Source: Brevundimonas intermedia (GTDB lineage: Bacteria; Pseudomonadota; Alphaproteobacteria; Caulobacterales; Caulobacteraceae). Taken from it: DNA of 64,000 nucleotides. Positions 62,758 to 64,000 of this stretch are shown here, piece after piece; position 1 is the first letter of the stretch; each line of letters opens with the position of its first letter. A program made the position numbers and the translations under genes. The DNA is taken from positions 930,001-994,000 of the forward strand of contig NZ_SPVH01000006.1 in NCBI RefSeq assembly GCF_004614235.1, given 5' to 3'. Under the pieces are notes generated by a model. It was given only the letters and a program-made list of their open reading frames with translations, did not search any database and was not told where the DNA came from.

Positions 62758-64000
62758 TGTATCGCTATGACGAGTTCGACCACGCCCTGGTGCGTGAACG
62801 GGTCGAGGAATTCTCGGACCAGGTGGCGCGCCGCGCCTCGGGCGCCCTGACGGAAGACGAGTTCAAGCCGCTGCGGCTGATGAACGGGGTCTATCTGCAA
62901 CTGCACGCTTATATGCTGCGGGTCGCCATTCCCTATGGGACGTTCAACAGCCGCCAGATGCGCCGGCTGGCCCATATCGCCCGCACCTATGACAAGGGCT
63001 ACGGCCATTTCACCACGCGGACGAACATCCAGTACAACTGGCCGGCCCTGACCGACCTACCGTCGATCCTGAGCGATCTGGCCGAGGTCGAGATGCACGC
63101 CATCCAGACGTCGGGGAACTGCATCCGCAACACCACGACCGACGTCTTCGCCGGCGCTGCCGACGACGAGATCGAGGATCCGCGTCCCTGGTGCGAGATC
63201 ATCCGCCAGTGGTCCACCATCCACCCCGAGTTCTCCTTTCTGCCGCGCAAGTTCAAGATCGCGGTGATCGGCGCCGAGAAGGACCGGGCGGCGATCCGCA
63301 CCCATGATGTGGGGCTTCAGATCGTGCGCGGCGCGGACGGAGGAACCGCTTTCCGCGTCTTCGTCGGCGGCGGGCAGGGCCGTCTGCCCCATATCGGCCA
63401 GGAGATCGCATCCAGAGTCCCGGCGGCGGACCTGCTGGCCTATCTGACCGCCATCCTGCGGGCCTGGAACCTGCTGGGGCGGCGCGATAACATCCACAAG
63501 GCGCGGATCAAGATCCTGGTCGCCTCGGTCGGGCTGGAGGCCTTCCGCGAGGAGGTGGACAAGCACTACGCCACGCTGCGCCACGAGGATCTGCGCATCC
63601 CCGAGGACGAGGCGGCGCGGATCCAGGCCTATTTCGCGCCTCCGCCGTTCGAGGCCCTGCCCAAGGCCAGCGCGCCGTTCGACCGCGCCCTGCTGGCCGA
63701 CCCCGATTTCGCCCGGTTCGCGCGCAACAATGTGCGGCGGCATCGCCAGTCAGGCTATGCCTCGGTGGTCGTCTCTTTGAAGCCGGTCGGCGGCGTGCCC
63801 GGCGACATCACGGCGGATCAGATGGACGCGGTGGCGGACCTGGCCGAACGCTATTCCTTCGATGAGCTGCGCGCCGCCTATGAGCAGAATCTGGTCCTGC
63901 CGCATGTGAAGCTGGACGAGGTGCCGGCGCTGTGGCGGGCGCTGCACGAGGTGGGCCTGGCGACAGCCAACGCCGACTTGGCGACCGACGTCATCGCCTG
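62757..64000 (+). CDS. assimilatory nitrite/sulfite reductase, partial
   Basis: The first 414 codons of a ferredoxin-type nitrite/sulfite reductase, open to the window end. LMNGVYLQLHAYMLRVAIPYG, GHFTTRTNIQYNW and SGNCIRNTTTDVFAG belong to the N-terminal substrate/siroheme-binding half. The Fe4S4 Cys ligands are further downstream, outside the window. Operon position after cysG and DUF2849 suggests sulfite reduction to sulfide in cysteine synthesis. Confidence 0.9.
   Translation, partial: MYRYDEFDHALVRERVEEFSDQVARRASGALTEDEFKPLRLMNGVYLQLHAYMLRVAIPYGTFNSRQMRRLAHIARTYDKGYGHFTTRTNIQYNWPALTDLPSILSDLAEVEMHAIQTSGNCIRNTTTDVFAGAADDEIEDPRPWCEIIRQWSTIHPEFSFLPRKFKIAVIGAEKDRAAIRTHDVGLQIVRGADGGTAFRVFVGGGQGRLPHIGQEIASRVPAADLLAYLTAILRAWNLLGRRDNIHKARIKILVASVGLEAFREEVDKHYATLRHEDLRIPEDEAARIQAYFAPPPFEALPKASAPFDRALLADPDFARFARNNVRRHRQSGYASVVVSLKPVGGVPGDITADQMDAVADLAERYSFDELRAAYEQNLVLPHVKLDEVPALWRALHEVGLATANADLATDVIA

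Overview
The window is a GC-rich alphaproteobacterial chromosome segment. The gene set points to the Caulobacterales and most likely Brevundimonas: a full-length CcrM (GANTC) methyltransferase, an FtsZ with a long Pro/Glu/Arg-rich linker, a fliF-fliG-fliH(flbE)-fliN-flbD operon, a SigF/NrsF sigma/anti-sigma pair, and half-sites resembling CtrA boxes (TTAA-N7-TTAA) beside GANTC sites. The genus is inferred from gene content; the sequence does not prove it. Coding density is very high, no non-coding stretch exceeds about 300 bp, and I see no tRNA, rRNA, CRISPR array, prophage or insertion sequence. Most long antisense ORFs are GC-driven shadows.

Layout. 1-3.4 kb: partial amylo-alpha-1,6-glucosidase, a GT4 glycosyltransferase and ccrM, all minus. 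3.5-5.6 kb: large-subunit catalase katE. 5.7-20.6 kb: an envelope and division cluster (murC, murB, ddl, ftsQ, ftsA, ftsZ, lpxC), interrupted by a reverse-strand membrane protein between murC and murB and by a TonB-dependent receptor/S9 peptidase pair between ftsA and ftsZ. 20.8-23.6 kb: lgt-midA-pgeF operon (minus). 23.7-25.9 kb: ubiK, ybjN-like gene, proC and a secreted protein. 26-28.1 kb: EnvZ/OmpR-type two-component pair; then a branched-chain aminotransferase. 29.1-32.7 kb: nrsF-sigF facing a bufABCD bufferin (copper-binding RiPP) operon, both preceded by perfect GTAACC-N16-CGAA promoters. 32.8-38.4 kb: nucleoside transporter, an M19-like lipoprotein with MarR and thioesterase genes, a DUF3253 gene, a uracil-DNA-glycosylase-like gene bounded by palindromic repeats, and a lipoprotein hydrolase. 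38.4-46.6 kb: flagellar genes fliF, fliG, fliH, fliN, flbD and flhA, with a class A beta-lactamase inserted between flbD and flhA. 46.6-50.4 kb: signalling genes (CHASE3 kinase, stand-alone receiver, receiver-HisKA_2 hybrid), a Nudix hydrolase and csbD. 50.4-55.3 kb: secreted Cys-rich protein, CoxE-like VWA protein, a HepT/MntA toxin-antitoxin pair, GNAT, quinone oxidoreductase and a frameshifted histone-deacetylase-family gene. 55.4-59.3 kb: histidine phosphatase and the xseB-ispA-dxs isoprenoid operon. 59.3-64 kb: NYN/LOTUS protein, LysR regulator, and the assimilatory sulfite-reduction operon cysG-DUF2849-cysI (truncated by the window end).

The most interesting system is the SigF-controlled bufferin locus: an ECF sigma factor and its membrane anti-sigma, a secreted four-cysteine precursor, its DUF692 (MNIO) modifying enzyme, the DUF2063 partner and a DoxX protein, in one back-to-back unit. 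Other points of note are the cell-cycle-type promoters (CtrA/CcrM sites at ftsZ, fliF, ccrM and a ybjN-like gene), the repeat-bounded glycosylase gene, the embedded beta-lactamase, and an M19-type protein without its first metal-binding motif.
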